Assembly: GCF_027359675.1 (NCBI RefSeq)
Contig: NZ_CP114786.1
Location: 6,360,501-6,424,500, forward strand
From: Roseibium sp. Sym1
Lineage (GTDB): Bacteria > Pseudomonadota > Alphaproteobacteria > Rhizobiales > Stappiaceae
Direction: 5' to 3'
Length of the DNA: 64,000 nucleotides
Positions 43,487 to 52,306 of this stretch are shown here, in pieces (the first letter of the stretch is position 1; the number at the start of each line of letters is the position of its first letter). Position numbers and translations under genes: made by a program. Under the pieces are notes generated by a model. It did not search any database and was not told the DNA's origin. It saw only the letters and a program-made list of their open reading frames with translations.

Positions 43487-44407
43487 TTACTTCGGCTGAG
43501 GCCCCGTATCGAAGCGCGGATTGGCGCTCTTGGTGACCGGACGCTGCAGGGAGACATTCTCCCGGCTTTCACGCCAGACGACGAAGATGCCGGAGGCAAT
43601 GATGATCGCCGAACCGATGCCGACGTAAAGATCCGGCGTTTCCGAAAAGAACAGCATGCCGAACAGCGTCGCCCACAGGATCTGGCTGTATTGCAGCGGC
43701 GCGACCACCGCAGCCGGAGCGGCCTTGTAGGCGGTGATGGTACCGAACTGGGCGATGACCGACAGAAAACCGATCGCCGCCATCATGCCGAGATCGATGA
43801 GCTGCACCGGCACATAGACCACCGGCAATGTCATCGACATGGCCGTCATCGACAGGATCATCGGATAGAGGATCAGGACGGCCGGGCGTTCCTTGGCGCC
43901 CAGCTTGCGCACCAGAATGGTGGAGAGCGAATTGGCGAAAGCTGCCAGAAGCGCGGCTGCATGACCCAGTGTCAGCTCGGTCACGCCGGGACGTAAAACG
44001 ATTAGAACCCCGATCAGACCGACAACCACGGCGGCCCAACGCTGAGCCCTGACCCTTTCCCCCAGAAGCGGCACCGACAGGGCCGTGATCAGGAGCGGCA
44101 TGGCAAAGAGCAGCGCGTAGACCTCCGCCAGGGGCAGCGCCGTGAAGGCGTAGAAACCGCAGGACATGGCAATGATCGCCAGCCCTGCGCGCGACAGTAC
44201 CAGCCAGGGGTGCCGCGGCCGGAAATTGTCGACCGCCTTGTCGGCCAGCATCATCATCGACATCGGCACGAAGGCGAACAGCATCGAGAAGAAGATGATC
44301 TGGAACACCGGGTACCCGGCCCCGAGCGCCTTGATCAACGCGTCATGCGTGGAAAACAGGGCGAAGGCGATGAGCGCGGCGGCAAGTCCCTTGAACGTTG
44401 CGGACAT
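43487..44407 (-). CDS. EamA/DMT-family transporter
   Basis: A 306-residue membrane protein with ten hydrophobic segments in two EamA halves (FKGLAAALIAFALFSTHDAL; PLAEVYALLFAMPLLITALS; AAVVVGLIGVLIVLRPG; later YSQILWATLFGMLFFSETPD, then GIGSAIIIASGIFVVW). It probably exports a small metabolite; the substrate is unknown. The C-terminal dozen residues (SANPRFDTGPQPK) are unlike the rest, and their DNA resembles the spacer of the adjacent repeat array. Confidence 0.88.
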   Translation of the reverse strand: MSATFKGLAAALIAFALFSTHDALIKALGAGYPVFQIIFFSMLFAFVPMSMMMLADKAVDNFRPRHPWLVLSRAGLAIIAMSCGFYAFTALPLAEVYALLFAMPLLITALSVPLLGERVRAQRWAAVVVGLIGVLIVLRPGVTELTLGHAAALLAAFANSLSTILVRKLGAKERPAVLILYPMILSMTAMSMTLPVVYVPVQLIDLGMMAAIGFLSVIAQFGTITAYKAAPAAVVAPLQYSQILWATLFGMLFFSETPDLYVGIGSAIIIASGIFVVWRESRENVSLQRPVTKSANPRFDTGPQPK

Positions 44408-44626
44408 GGCAAGGCCTTTTTCGGTTCGGGGTAGCGCCTGCCGTCGGGAAGTGCAGGCAACGCGGACACAGGCGCGACGATGGGGTTCTCGTCAGCCGAC
44501 CGGGGGCGGCAATCAACGGCTGGCACCATTGGCTCAATGGATCATCGCTGAAACGGCGAAAAGTTCAAGAAAGCTCCATCCGTGCCGTGCGGTTTTCCGC
44601 CGTTCCGGCGCCGGTTTCCACAACAC

Positions 44627-44661
44627 AAAAGAGGCGGTGGACCTTCTCGCTCCACCGCCTC
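44627..44661 (-). terminator. Intrinsic terminator of the phn operon
   Basis: GAGGCGGTGGA (44631-44641) pairs with TCCACCGCCTC (44651-44661); on the minus strand it is followed by TTTTGTG. It lies just downstream of the last permease gene. The rest of the 290-base gap to the EamA start (44408-44626) shows no gene. Confidence 0.85.
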
Positions 44662-44697
44662 CGGGGCACTCCTGTTTTCCGCCTGCTGCGCCAAAAG

Positions 44698-45495
44698 CTA
44701 GAGAATGCGGCGGCGCAGATAGGAGGACACGATCTCGCCGGTGACCACCAACGCGATGATCGCAAGCAGCACGGTCGAGACTTCCTGCCAGTTGAACGTG
44801 TCGATGGCCCCTTGAAGGATCACGCCGATACCGCCGGCGCCGACCAGTCCGAGGACCGTCGATTCCCGCAGGTTGATGTCCCAGCGCAGGATGCTGACCG
44901 CAAAGAAGGTCGGCATAACCTGCGGCACGATGCCGTACAGCACCACCTTGAAATGGGACGCTCCGCAAGCCTGCAGGGCCTCGACGGGCTTCGGGTCGAT
45001 TTCCTCGATGGCTTCGCCCAGCAGCTTGCCCAGAAATCCGATCGACCGGAACATGATCGCGACGATCCCGGCCACGATGCCCGGTCCGAAGATGGCCACG
45101 AACAGCAGCGCCCAGATGATCGTGTTGACCGAACGGGACGACACCAGGATGAAACGGCCGATCCAAAGGGTCACGGCATTGGGCGTGGTGTTCTGCGCGG
45201 CGATATAGGCCACCGGCAGTGCCAGAAGCACCGCCAGGGCCGTTGCGATCGTCGCCAGGTTGACCGTGTCCCACAATGCCAGGAGGATCTGGTCGAGGTT
45301 GGCCGGATCCGGCGGGACCATCCGGCTGAACAGGTCTCCCATCTGGGTCGGCGCGTCCCACACCCAGGCCCAGATGATGTTGACGCTGCCCAGCGCCCAG
45401 GCGACGACCAGCGCCGCCAGGGCAAAACAGGCATATCGCTGAAACCGCTGCATCGGCGTGTAGCGCGACCAGTCTTGCAAGGTGAGCTGTTCCAT
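44698..45495 (-). CDS. phnE2: Phosphonate-type ABC transporter permease PhnE (second)
   Basis: A 265-residue permease of the BPD-transport fold with six membrane helices. The EAA loop reads EAIEEIDPKPVEALQACGAS, and IVPQVMPTFFAVSILRWDIN follows. The end is VALVVTGEIVSSYLRRRIL. Its ATG (45495) overlaps the stop of the preceding permease gene by one base (TAATG). It is paralogous to that protein, so they form a heterodimer. Substrate is probably phosphonate or phosphite. Confidence 0.9.
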   Translation of the reverse strand: MEQLTLQDWSRYTPMQRFQRYACFALAALVVAWALGSVNIIWAWVWDAPTQMGDLFSRMVPPDPANLDQILLALWDTVNLATIATALAVLLALPVAYIAAQNTTPNAVTLWIGRFILVSSRSVNTIIWALLFVAIFGPGIVAGIVAIMFRSIGFLGKLLGEAIEEIDPKPVEALQACGASHFKVVLYGIVPQVMPTFFAVSILRWDINLRESTVLGLVGAGGIGVILQGAIDTFNWQEVSTVLLAIIALVVTGEIVSSYLRRRIL

Positions 45496-46289
45496 TACGC
45501 GATCCGCTTTCTGATGGCGCCGCTGACGGCTTCCGAAATCAGGATGACCCCGACAATGACCATGGTGATGGCCAGGGCGAAATCGTAGTCATACCGGCCG
45601 AAGGCATTGGCCAGCGTCGCCCCGATGCCGCCGGCACCGACGATGCCGACCACGGCGGAGGCCCTCAGGTTGCTGTCGAGCTGGTAGATGCTCAGCCCGA
45701 TCTGGCGCTGCATGATCTGCGGCACGACCGCATAGACCAGGGTCGGCAGGAAGGAGGCTCCGGCGGATTTCATCGCTTCCACGGGGCCCGGATCGATCTC
45801 CTCGATCCGCTCGGCCAGAAGCTTGGCGACGAAACCGATCGAATAGACGATCAGCGTCAGGATGCCGGCAAACGGCCCGAACCCGACCGCCTTGACGAAA
45901 ATGATCGCCACGATCACCGGGTGGAAACTGCGGGCCAGGATGATGATCGCCCGGCCGAGATAATAGACCGGCAGCGGCGCGATGTTGCGTGCGGCCATGA
46001 AGGCGATCGGGATCGACAGCAAGACCCCCCCGACCGTTGCCAGGATCGCGATCTTCAGACTTTCGAGAAACCCGTCGATCAGCAATTCGCTGCGCTGGAA
46101 ACTGGGCGGAAAGGCGCCGCCGAAAATCCGCCCGGCCCGCGCCAGTCCCTGCGCCGCGCGATCCCAGTCGATCGGCAGGGTCGCGAGGGTAATCGCAACA
46201 TAGACCGCTATGGCCGCGTAGAGACCGTAGCGCAGCAGCGGGTTGGCGATGAAAGGCGGCTTGTGCCAATGGTCCCTGGCCGCGCTCAT
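45495..46289 (-). CDS. phnE1: Phosphonate-type ABC transporter permease PhnE (first)
   Basis: A 264-residue permease starting MSAARDHWHKPPFIANPLLR, the ATG of which overlaps the phnC stop (ATGA). EAA loop: ERIEEIDPGPVEAMKSAGAS; then VYAVVPQIMQRQIGLSIYQL and NLRASAVVGIVGAGGIGATL, typical of PhnE. A much longer open frame reaching 46922 is merely antisense-free overlap with phnC and is not used. Confidence 0.92.
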   Translation of the reverse strand: MSAARDHWHKPPFIANPLLRYGLYAAIAVYVAITLATLPIDWDRAAQGLARAGRIFGGAFPPSFQRSELLIDGFLESLKIAILATVGGVLLSIPIAFMAARNIAPLPVYYLGRAIIILARSFHPVIVAIIFVKAVGFGPFAGILTLIVYSIGFVAKLLAERIEEIDPGPVEAMKSAGASFLPTLVYAVVPQIMQRQIGLSIYQLDSNLRASAVVGIVGAGGIGATLANAFGRYDYDFALAITMVIVGVILISEAVSGAIRKRIA

Positions 46290-47059
46290 GCCGCGGCACC
46301 TTCGACAGTTCTGTCGGCATGCGGAATGCCGGAATAGATCTGGTGCATGGCGTCTTCGCTCAAGGCCTCGGGCAGGTCGTCGAAAATAATGCGCCCGTAG
46401 CGCATGCCGACGATGCGGTCGCTGAATTCCTTGGCTTCGTTGACGTTGTGGATGTTGATGATCACGGGCAGCTTCAACTCGCTGGCCAGATCGCGCAACA
46501 GCGTCATGATCTGCTCCGACGTCTTCGGATCGAGCGAGGCCGTCGGCTCGTCCGCCAGCAGGATCTCCGGCTGCTGCATCAGCGCCCGGATGACACCGAC
46601 ACGCTGGCGTTCGCCGCCCGAAAGCTCGTCGGCGCGCTTGTCGGCGTAATGGGCGATGCCGACACGTTCCATCAGGTCGAACGCACGCCGGATGTCTTCC
46701 TTCGGATAGCGCCTCGTCAGGGCGGCCCAGGTCGAGATGTACCCCAGGCGGCCGCTCTGGACGTTTTCCATGACCGTCAGACGGTCGACCAGGTTGAAGC
46801 TCTGGAACACCATGCCGACGCGGCGCCTTGCATGGCGCAGGTCCCGCTTGCCGAGGCTGGTGAATTCGGTGCCGTTCAGCATGATCGACCCGGATGTCGG
46901 TTCGACGAGCCGGTTGATGCACCGCAGGAGCGTGCTCTTGCCGGCTCCGGAGGACCCAATGACCGAGACGACCTGTTCGCCCGCAACCTCGAGATCAAGA
47001 TCCTTGAGCACGGGATCCCCTGCCCCGTAACGTTTTACGAGACCCGTTATTTTCAGCAT
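46286..47059 (-). CDS. phnC: Phosphonate-type ABC transporter ATP-binding protein PhnC
   Basis: A 257-residue ATPase. Walker A is GSSGAGKST (near residue 35), FQSFNLVDRLTVMENV is the Q-loop region, signature LSGGERQRVGVIRAL, Walker B ILLADEPTASLDP. FNLVDRLTVMENVQSGRLGY is a PhnC-type insertion. ATG 47059; upstream codons in the same frame belong to the phnD 3' end in another frame. It shares an ATGA overlap with phnE1. Confidence 0.93.
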   Translation of the reverse strand: MLKITGLVKRYGAGDPVLKDLDLEVAGEQVVSVIGSSGAGKSTLLRCINRLVEPTSGSIMLNGTEFTSLGKRDLRHARRRVGMVFQSFNLVDRLTVMENVQSGRLGYISTWAALTRRYPKEDIRRAFDLMERVGIAHYADKRADELSGGERQRVGVIRALMQQPEILLADEPTASLDPKTSEQIMTLLRDLASELKLPVIINIHNVNEAKEFSDRIVGMRYGRIIFDDLPEALSEDAMHQIYSGIPHADRTVEGAAA

Positions 47060-47075
47060 GTTTTTCACCGTTTGG

Positions 47076-47108
47076 AAAAGCCCGCCGCCCGGAAACCGGA
47101 CGGCGGGC
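47076..47108 (-). terminator. Hairpin with T-run between phnD and phnC
   Basis: GCCCGCCG (47080-47087) pairs with CGGCGGGC (47101-47108), with an inner CCGG/CCGG stem; on the minus strand it is followed by TTTTCC. It would make the binding-protein transcript more abundant than the rest of the operon. Confidence 0.7.
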
Positions 47109-47124
47109 CAAGAGGACTTGGGGC

Positions 47125-48102
47125 TTACTTGGACAGGCCCTGCGGCGTGTATTCCACGCCGTTGGAGGCCTGGATCTGCCGGATGACGGCCCACTGGTCC
47201 TTGTAGGTGATGGGAACGAACCGGCTGACGCCCTCGAACTCCTCGCCGAGCTTGTTGCCTGCGAAGTCGAAGCTGAAGAACGCTTCCTTGATCTTTTCAA
47301 CCAGCGCCGGATCGAGATCGTGGGCGTAGTTGAAGGAGGTTGTCGGGAACGGGTCGCTTTCCCACACGAGCCGTACATCGGCCGGATCGTAAAGACCACG
47401 CTCGGCCATGCGTTCCACGACTTCGGACGCCACGGGGGCCGCGTCGTAGTCGCCGGCGACAACGCCGAGCATCGACTGGTCATGCGACCCGGAATAGATC
47501 ACCTCGTAGTCCTGCTCCGGCACGACGCCCAGGCCCGGGAACAGCGCGCGGGGAGCCTGGTTGCCGGAATTCGATGTCGGCGAAGTATGCGCCACGCGCT
47601 TTCCGGCAAGGTCCCCCGGTGTCTTGATGTCGGAATCGGCCTGGGTGAAGAGCTGCAGGCGATAGCCGAACTGGCCGTCCTCGCTGCCCATGATCGCGAA
47701 GGGCACCGCGCCGGCAAGGTTCACCGCGAACGGCGTCGGCCCGGTGGAGAACCCGGCAATGTGCAGACGGCCGGAGCGCATGGCCTCGACTTCCGCGGAG
47801 TTCGACTGCACGGCGAAGAACTGGACGTCCTTGCCGGTCACTTCTTCCAGATGATCGATGAACGGTGCCCAGATATCCGCATAGACCGCGGGATCCTCGA
47901 CCGGCGTATAGGCAAAGACCAGCGTGTCGGGATTGCTCAGCTCGGCCGGATCGGTCGGCGCGTCGGCGACCAGATCGCCATCCGCATCACAGTAGATCGT
48001 GTCGAGCGCGCCCTGGTTGGGGCAGTCCGCCGCATAGGCAGACGTCATCGCAAAACCGGCGACACAAGCCGCGGAACCGAGCCGGGCCAACAAGTTTCTC
48101 AT
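47125..48102 (-). CDS. phnD: Phosphate/phosphite/phosphonate-type periplasmic binding protein PhnD
   Basis: A 325-residue PhnD-family binding protein with a signal peptide (MRNLLARLGSAACVAGFAMT, cleavage near AYA/A). Family features are FAYTPVEDPAVYADIWAPFI, AHTSPTSNSGNQAPRALFPG (ligand contacts), YEVIYSGSHDQSMLGVVAGD and FDFAGN. ATG 48102 follows GGGAGGAAA. First gene of phnDCE1E2. No C-P lyase or phosphonatase genes are adjacent, so the ligand (phosphonate, phosphite or another oxyanion) is open. Confidence 0.9.
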   Translation of the reverse strand: MRNLLARLGSAACVAGFAMTSAYAADCPNQGALDTIYCDADGDLVADAPTDPAELSNPDTLVFAYTPVEDPAVYADIWAPFIDHLEEVTGKDVQFFAVQSNSAEVEAMRSGRLHIAGFSTGPTPFAVNLAGAVPFAIMGSEDGQFGYRLQLFTQADSDIKTPGDLAGKRVAHTSPTSNSGNQAPRALFPGLGVVPEQDYEVIYSGSHDQSMLGVVAGDYDAAPVASEVVERMAERGLYDPADVRLVWESDPFPTTSFNYAHDLDPALVEKIKEAFFSFDFAGNKLGEEFEGVSRFVPITYKDQWAVIRQIQASNGVEYTPQGLSK

Positions 48103-48209
48103 ATTTTCCTCCCATCGTGGACCGGTCCGTCCCGGCAATGACCTGCGCGGGCCTCCTGACCGATCGCCGTCAGCGTATCGGGAGCCGCCGGACGTTCGCG
48201 AGCGCTGAA

Positions 48210-48288
48210 CTGTTAACAGAACAGAGAGGCCAAGCCTTTTCTGTTAACAGTGTTACAACCGGCACTCACCTGTGAAACATTTGTAACA
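48210..48288. promoter_or_regulatory. Twin CTGTTAACAG palindromes and a TGTTACAA inverted repeat
   Basis: In the divergent phnD / response-regulator gap, CTGTTAACAG occurs twice (48210-48219 and 48241-48250), 31 bases apart, or three helical turns. Directly after, TGTTACAA (48251-48258) and TTGTAACA (48281-48288) form a perfect 8-bp inverted repeat with a 22-base spacer. The layout suggests a dimeric regulator binding on one face, controlling phnDCE, the two-component genes, or both. Confidence 0.6.
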
Positions 48289-48353
48289 AGATTCCGGTAC
48301 CCGCCCCGGGCTCTCATGCTAGACAGCTTGATGAACTGCGAGAGAGCGACGAA

Positions 48354-49082
48354 ATGGACGCCAGGGGACAGCCGGTAATCGCGATCATCGATGATGATGC
48401 GGATGTGCGCGAGACCCTTTCCGCTTTGATGGACTCAAGCGGCTTCACACCGATTGCCTTTCAGGACAGTGCCGGTTTCAAGGCCGCGGGCAATCCGGAA
48501 GATTTCGACCTGGCCCTGATCGATCTCAGGCTCAAGGGTGAATCCGGCCTGTCGCTGGCCATCCATATCCGCGAAATCTCGGAACTCCCCATTGTCATGC
48601 TGACCGGCGTGGGCGACGAGATCGACAAGATCATCGGCCTTGAGACCGGCGCCGACGACTATCTCATGAAACCGTTCAACCCGCGTGAACTCGTTGCACG
48701 CATCCGGGCGGTTCTGCGGCGTTATGGCCACGGTGTTGCCAGCGCGACAAGAACCGGCAAGGACCAGCAGATCATCTTCGGCAGCAAACGGGTGGACCTG
48801 CAGCGGCGGGAACTGCTGGACGAGAACGGCGAGGAAATCCCGCTGACAAACGCGGAATATGTGCTGCTGGACTATTTCGTCCGCAATCCCGATCGCATCA
48901 TCCCGCGAACGGAGCTGATGAAGGAAATCGGCAGCGACATGCAGCGCTACGTGGACCGGACGATCGATGTCCTGATCCTCAGGCTGCGCCGCAAGATCGA
49001 GAACGTGCCGTCCAAACCCGTGCATCTGCAGACCCGGCGGGCGCAGGGTTACATCTTCGTCCTGCAGGCGGACACCCCATGA
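48354..49082 (+). CDS. OmpR-family response regulator
   Basis: A 242-residue two-domain regulator. The receiver domain has the acidic pair near residues 13-15 (AIIDDDADVR), phospho-acceptor Asp57 (LALIDLRLKGESG), Thr in VMLTGVG and Lys in LMKPFNP. The C-terminal winged helix is about residues 140-235 (LTNAEYVLLDYFVRNPDRII; VDRTIDVLILRLRRKIE). It overlaps the hybrid kinase gene by 4 bases (ATGA), so it is the cognate partner, and is divergent from phnD, a likely target. Confidence 0.93.
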   Translation: MDARGQPVIAIIDDDADVRETLSALMDSSGFTPIAFQDSAGFKAAGNPEDFDLALIDLRLKGESGLSLAIHIREISELPIVMLTGVGDEIDKIIGLETGADDYLMKPFNPRELVARIRAVLRRYGHGVASATRTGKDQQIIFGSKRVDLQRRELLDENGEEIPLTNAEYVLLDYFVRNPDRIIPRTELMKEIGSDMQRYVDRTIDVLILRLRRKIENVPSKPVHLQTRRAQGYIFVLQADTP

Positions 49083-51595
49083 CGTCCGCCCGCATGAGGC
49101 AGCCGAGCATCCGCTCGCTGCTGCTGTCCGCGATCGGCCTTCTCCTTGTCGTGATCATGGTGATCGGGGCAATCGCGCTCTATACGCTCACCAGCGCCGA
49201 GGAGCGCCTCGATACGTATCACGGGCAGACGCTGGCCGAGGTTTCCGATGCGCTCGAGCTGTCCGGCAACGCTTCCCAGCTGGCGACCTCGGCACCGTTC
49301 CTGATGACCCTCAGCCCCAGTTTCCAGCTGGAAAGCGAAGCAGCCGACATCCTGGCGACCCTCGATCGCATCGATGAACTGGGGGGCGGTGCTCCCGAAC
49401 TGAGCCGGCCGCTCGCCCGCATCCGGGTGGCGATCAATGACCTTGTCACCGTCATGGCCCCACAGGCGGAGGATGCCGCGACCATCGCGCTGATCGACCG
49501 GGAACTCGACCGTCTCCAGCGCCGCTTCCGCAGGCTGGCGCAAGAGGGCGCGCAGCCCCCGCAGCTTCGCCAGGGCTGGTCGTCCCTGCAACAGCTCGTC
49601 ATGGCCGCCATCGGCGCCCTGCGCAGCCAGGAGCTGATCAAGGTTGGCGAGCACGAGAGCAACTACCGGCGCATCAGGCGGGAGATCGGCGCCACCCTGC
49701 CCCCGCCCGTTTCGGACGGCCTTCGGGAGGTCGAGGAAGCGGTCAGCAAGAGAGGCGACCTATTCGCCCTGCGGTTTTCCGGGCTTGCGGCAAAACTGGA
49801 CGCGGAGAACGCGCTGTTCCGCATCCGCACGGAAGTTGCCCAGGTGAATGCCTTTGCGCTGAACACGGTCACGGATGCCAAGCGCCGGCTGCAGATATCG
49901 CGTGACAGGACCACCACCAGCATCACCTTCGCCAAGACGGTCATTCTGGCTCTCACCGGTCTCAGCATGATCGTCGCCGTCGGATCCGCGGTGTTCGTCT
50001 CCCGCTACGTGATCGCGAACCTGCATCAGATCACCGCCGTGATGCGCCGTCTGGCGGCAGGCGATCTGAAGGCAAAACTGTCAAGGAAGACGATCTCCAG
50101 AGACGAAATCGGCCAGTTGTCCGAAGCCTTCCGCAAGTTCCGCTCCAACGCCCTGCGCCTGGAACGCAAAACCCGGGAAGTCTGGCGCCGCAACGAACTC
50201 TTCATCACCGTGTTTCAGAACATCAGCGACGGGGTCGCCGTGCTCTCGCCCACCGGGCAGATCATTGCCGAAAACGGCCGGGTCAGGGAGCTGTTGCGGC
50301 TGATGCCCGCCGAAACCGGTCCCCGCCCGAACCTTGCGCAGCTCATCGAAGCGTCCCCTTTCGAGCGGCGATCCAGAGAAAACGAACGGGCCGGGTTCGC
50401 GGAATATGCCGATCCCACCGGCCGCGTTCTGGAAGTGCGCCGCTCGCCCCTGCCGGACGGAGGCTCGGTCTGGCTGTTTTCGGAGACCACGGAGCGCAAG
50501 CGCATCGACGAACGGCTCGAGGAAATCCGCCGCGTGGAAAGTCTCGGCAAGGTCACCGGCGAAGTCGCGCACGATTTCGGCAACATCCTGTCCACTATTT
50601 CCGGCAATCTGCATTTGCTGGAAAACGAGCCGTCGCCCAAGGCCGCGGTGCTGCGCGGCCGCATCAACGACGCGGTGGAACTGGGTGTTTCCCTGATCGA
50701 AAGACTGCTCGCCTTTGCCAGAAAACAGCACCTGACCCCTCGGGAGACCGACATTGCGGCCATTGCCGAAGGCATGGAAGACCTGCTGTCCATGGCTCTT
50801 CCGGAAACGGTGACACTGACGATCAGCTGTGACGACGGTCCGCTATGCGCCCGGATCGACCCGGGACAACTGGAAAGCGCGATCCTCAACCTGTGTGTCA
50901 ATGCCGGCCAGGCCATCAGCGACCGCGGCCGGATCGAGATCGGCGTCCACCGGTTCGAGGATGGCGCGGTTGCGCTGTCCGTCAGGGACGACGGCTGCGG
51001 CATGGACGAAACCACGCTGCGCCAGGCCGCGGAACCGTTCTTCAGCGCCCGCGCGGACGGAGAAGGAACGGGCCTTGGCCTGTCGATGGTTCACGGGTTC
51101 GTCCACCAGTCCGGCGGCACCATTGCCATCGACTCGCAACCGGGCCAGGGAACTTGCGTCACCCTGACGTTTCCGGCGATGGACGGGCATGGCCAGGAAA
51201 ATGCCGGGCCGCCCCGGCGGACCGGCACGGCGCTTGTCGTGGACGACGATACCGGGTCCGCCCGGGCGATCTCGGAAATGCTGGCAGGTTTCGGATACGA
51301 CGTCTCGACCGCCAACAGCTTTGAGAAGGCCCGGACCGAACTCCGGCGTGACCGGTCCCTGTCGGTCCTCGTCTCCGACCTGCAACTCGATAACGGGCAG
51401 AGCGGCTGGGCGCTTGTGCTACAGGCGCTCGAAACGGTTCCCGACTGCACTGCGATCGCCGTTTCCGGGCACCTGCCTGAAAACGACCCGATCGGGTCTG
51501 AATTTGGAGAGCGGTTTGCCAAGCTTGCAAAGCCGGTTACCGCGGAAGCTCTCGCGGCCAAGCTTGGCGAGGTTGACCCGGTGGTCAAGAATTGA
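49079..51595 (+). CDS. Hybrid sensor histidine kinase
   Basis: An 838-residue membrane kinase. In order: membrane helix about residues 10-38; a mostly helical periplasmic sensor domain to about 278; a second helix (TVILALTGLSMIVAVGSAVF); HAMP (NLHQITAVMRRLAAGDLKAK); a PAS-like domain about 375-465 (FQNISDGVAVLSPTGQIIAE); HisKA with His498 in GEVAHDFGNILST; HATPase with N box LNLCVNAGQAI, DDGCGMDE and GTGLGLSMV; and a C-terminal receiver domain with Asp in LVSDLQLDNGQSG. This is a TorS/hybrid-type kinase with an internal receiver and a separate cognate regulator. The signal is unknown. Confidence 0.92.
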   Translation: MTSARMRQPSIRSLLLSAIGLLLVVIMVIGAIALYTLTSAEERLDTYHGQTLAEVSDALELSGNASQLATSAPFLMTLSPSFQLESEAADILATLDRIDELGGGAPELSRPLARIRVAINDLVTVMAPQAEDAATIALIDRELDRLQRRFRRLAQEGAQPPQLRQGWSSLQQLVMAAIGALRSQELIKVGEHESNYRRIRREIGATLPPPVSDGLREVEEAVSKRGDLFALRFSGLAAKLDAENALFRIRTEVAQVNAFALNTVTDAKRRLQISRDRTTTSITFAKTVILALTGLSMIVAVGSAVFVSRYVIANLHQITAVMRRLAAGDLKAKLSRKTISRDEIGQLSEAFRKFRSNALRLERKTREVWRRNELFITVFQNISDGVAVLSPTGQIIAENGRVRELLRLMPAETGPRPNLAQLIEASPFERRSRENERAGFAEYADPTGRVLEVRRSPLPDGGSVWLFSETTERKRIDERLEEIRRVESLGKVTGEVAHDFGNILSTISGNLHLLENEPSPKAAVLRGRINDAVELGVSLIERLLAFARKQHLTPRETDIAAIAEGMEDLLSMALPETVTLTISCDDGPLCARIDPGQLESAILNLCVNAGQAISDRGRIEIGVHRFEDGAVALSVRDDGCGMDETTLRQAAEPFFSARADGEGTGLGLSMVHGFVHQSGGTIAIDSQPGQGTCVTLTFPAMDGHGQENAGPPRRTGTALVVDDDTGSARAISEMLAGFGYDVSTANSFEKARTELRRDRSLSVLVSDLQLDNGQSGWALVLQALETVPDCTAIAVSGHLPENDPIGSEFGERFAKLAKPVTAEALAAKLGEVDPVVKN

Positions 51596-51630
51596 GCGGT
51601 CAGCGTGCCTTTGTGAACTCTGACCCTGCG

Positions 51631-51963
51631 TCAGACAAACACCCGCGCCAGGGCCGCGACGGCGAGCGCGGTGGCCGCCCGCTTCGGGCCGGCAAATTCC
51701 GATGCGGCCTGACCGGGCACCATCAGGGAGACACGATTGAGATCAGTGGCCTCCAGGTGATCCAGGTCCGCCGATTTCGCTGCTTCCTCGGCGGAAATAC
51801 GGATTTCATCCAGCATGCGCACAAGGCCCTGCCAGATATGCAAGGGTGGCGCTTCGCTGGTGTTGCACCAGCGAACAATTTCGTCTTCCGAAACCTTCAA
51901 AGCCACGGCTGCCTCCGCAGGAGCCAGACCCAGATAGCTCATCACGTCACTGAAATTGCTCAT
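51631..51963 (-). CDS. Hypothetical protein with a putative HTH
   Basis: A 110-residue protein starting MSNFSDVMSYLGLAPAEAAV. The stretch LAPAEAAVALKVSEDEIVRW looks like a compact helix-turn-helix of the type that reads a variable HTH in small phage-like regulators, followed by a helical middle (PLHIWQGLVRMLDEIRISAE). ATG 51963 is preceded by GGGGAAAAGA. It is convergent with the histidine kinase gene. The family is not recognised; a DNA-binding role is a guess. Confidence 0.5.
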   Translation of the reverse strand: MSNFSDVMSYLGLAPAEAAVALKVSEDEIVRWCNTSEAPPLHIWQGLVRMLDEIRISAEEAAKSADLDHLEATDLNRVSLMVPGQAASEFAGPKRAATALAVAALARVFV

Positions 51964-52306
51964 TCTTTTCCCCAAAGACGTAGCACGCCCCGAACACCCG
52001 ATTTCTAATGATGCACTGCAATATGACAAAAATCCAGCATTTTACGGAAATTGAGTTAACTCCTGCACCGGAAAACAAAACAGGAAGTCCCGAAATCTAC
52101 TGATTCCCGTGCATCCCGTCGGTATAATTTGCAGGATAGCATTACAGTTTTTGACAAACTGCCTTGGCGGAAGGGCCAATTGTCTGAAAAACCTTGTAAA
52201 AATTGATATCGGTGGAAAACGGCAGGCCGCCCGATTGTCCGGTACGGTTAATGATAGGTTTATCCGACCAAATCACTTTGACCGCTGACGCCGCCGGACC
52301 TCTTTG
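51964..52306. other. Gap upstream of minC
   Basis: About 340 bases with no supportable gene. TATAAT at 52123-52128 could be a -10 box for the minCDE operon, but the matching -35 region (CTGATT, 52100-52105) is weak. Confidence 0.4.

Noticed and set aside
42693..43499. Several ORFs of 80-140 codons inside the tandem array
   Set aside because: All repeat the same frame in each unit, have no ribosome site and arise from the palindrome and spacer sequence.
45495..46922. 475-codon version of the first PhnE
   Set aside because: The extra N-terminal 211 codons overlap phnC in another frame and are arginine-rich; ATG 46289 overlaps the phnC stop as ATGA.
48201..48300. PhoB box upstream of phnD
   Set aside because: The CTGTTAACAG sites are palindromic and 31 bp apart, unlike the 11-bp direct repeats of a Pho box.
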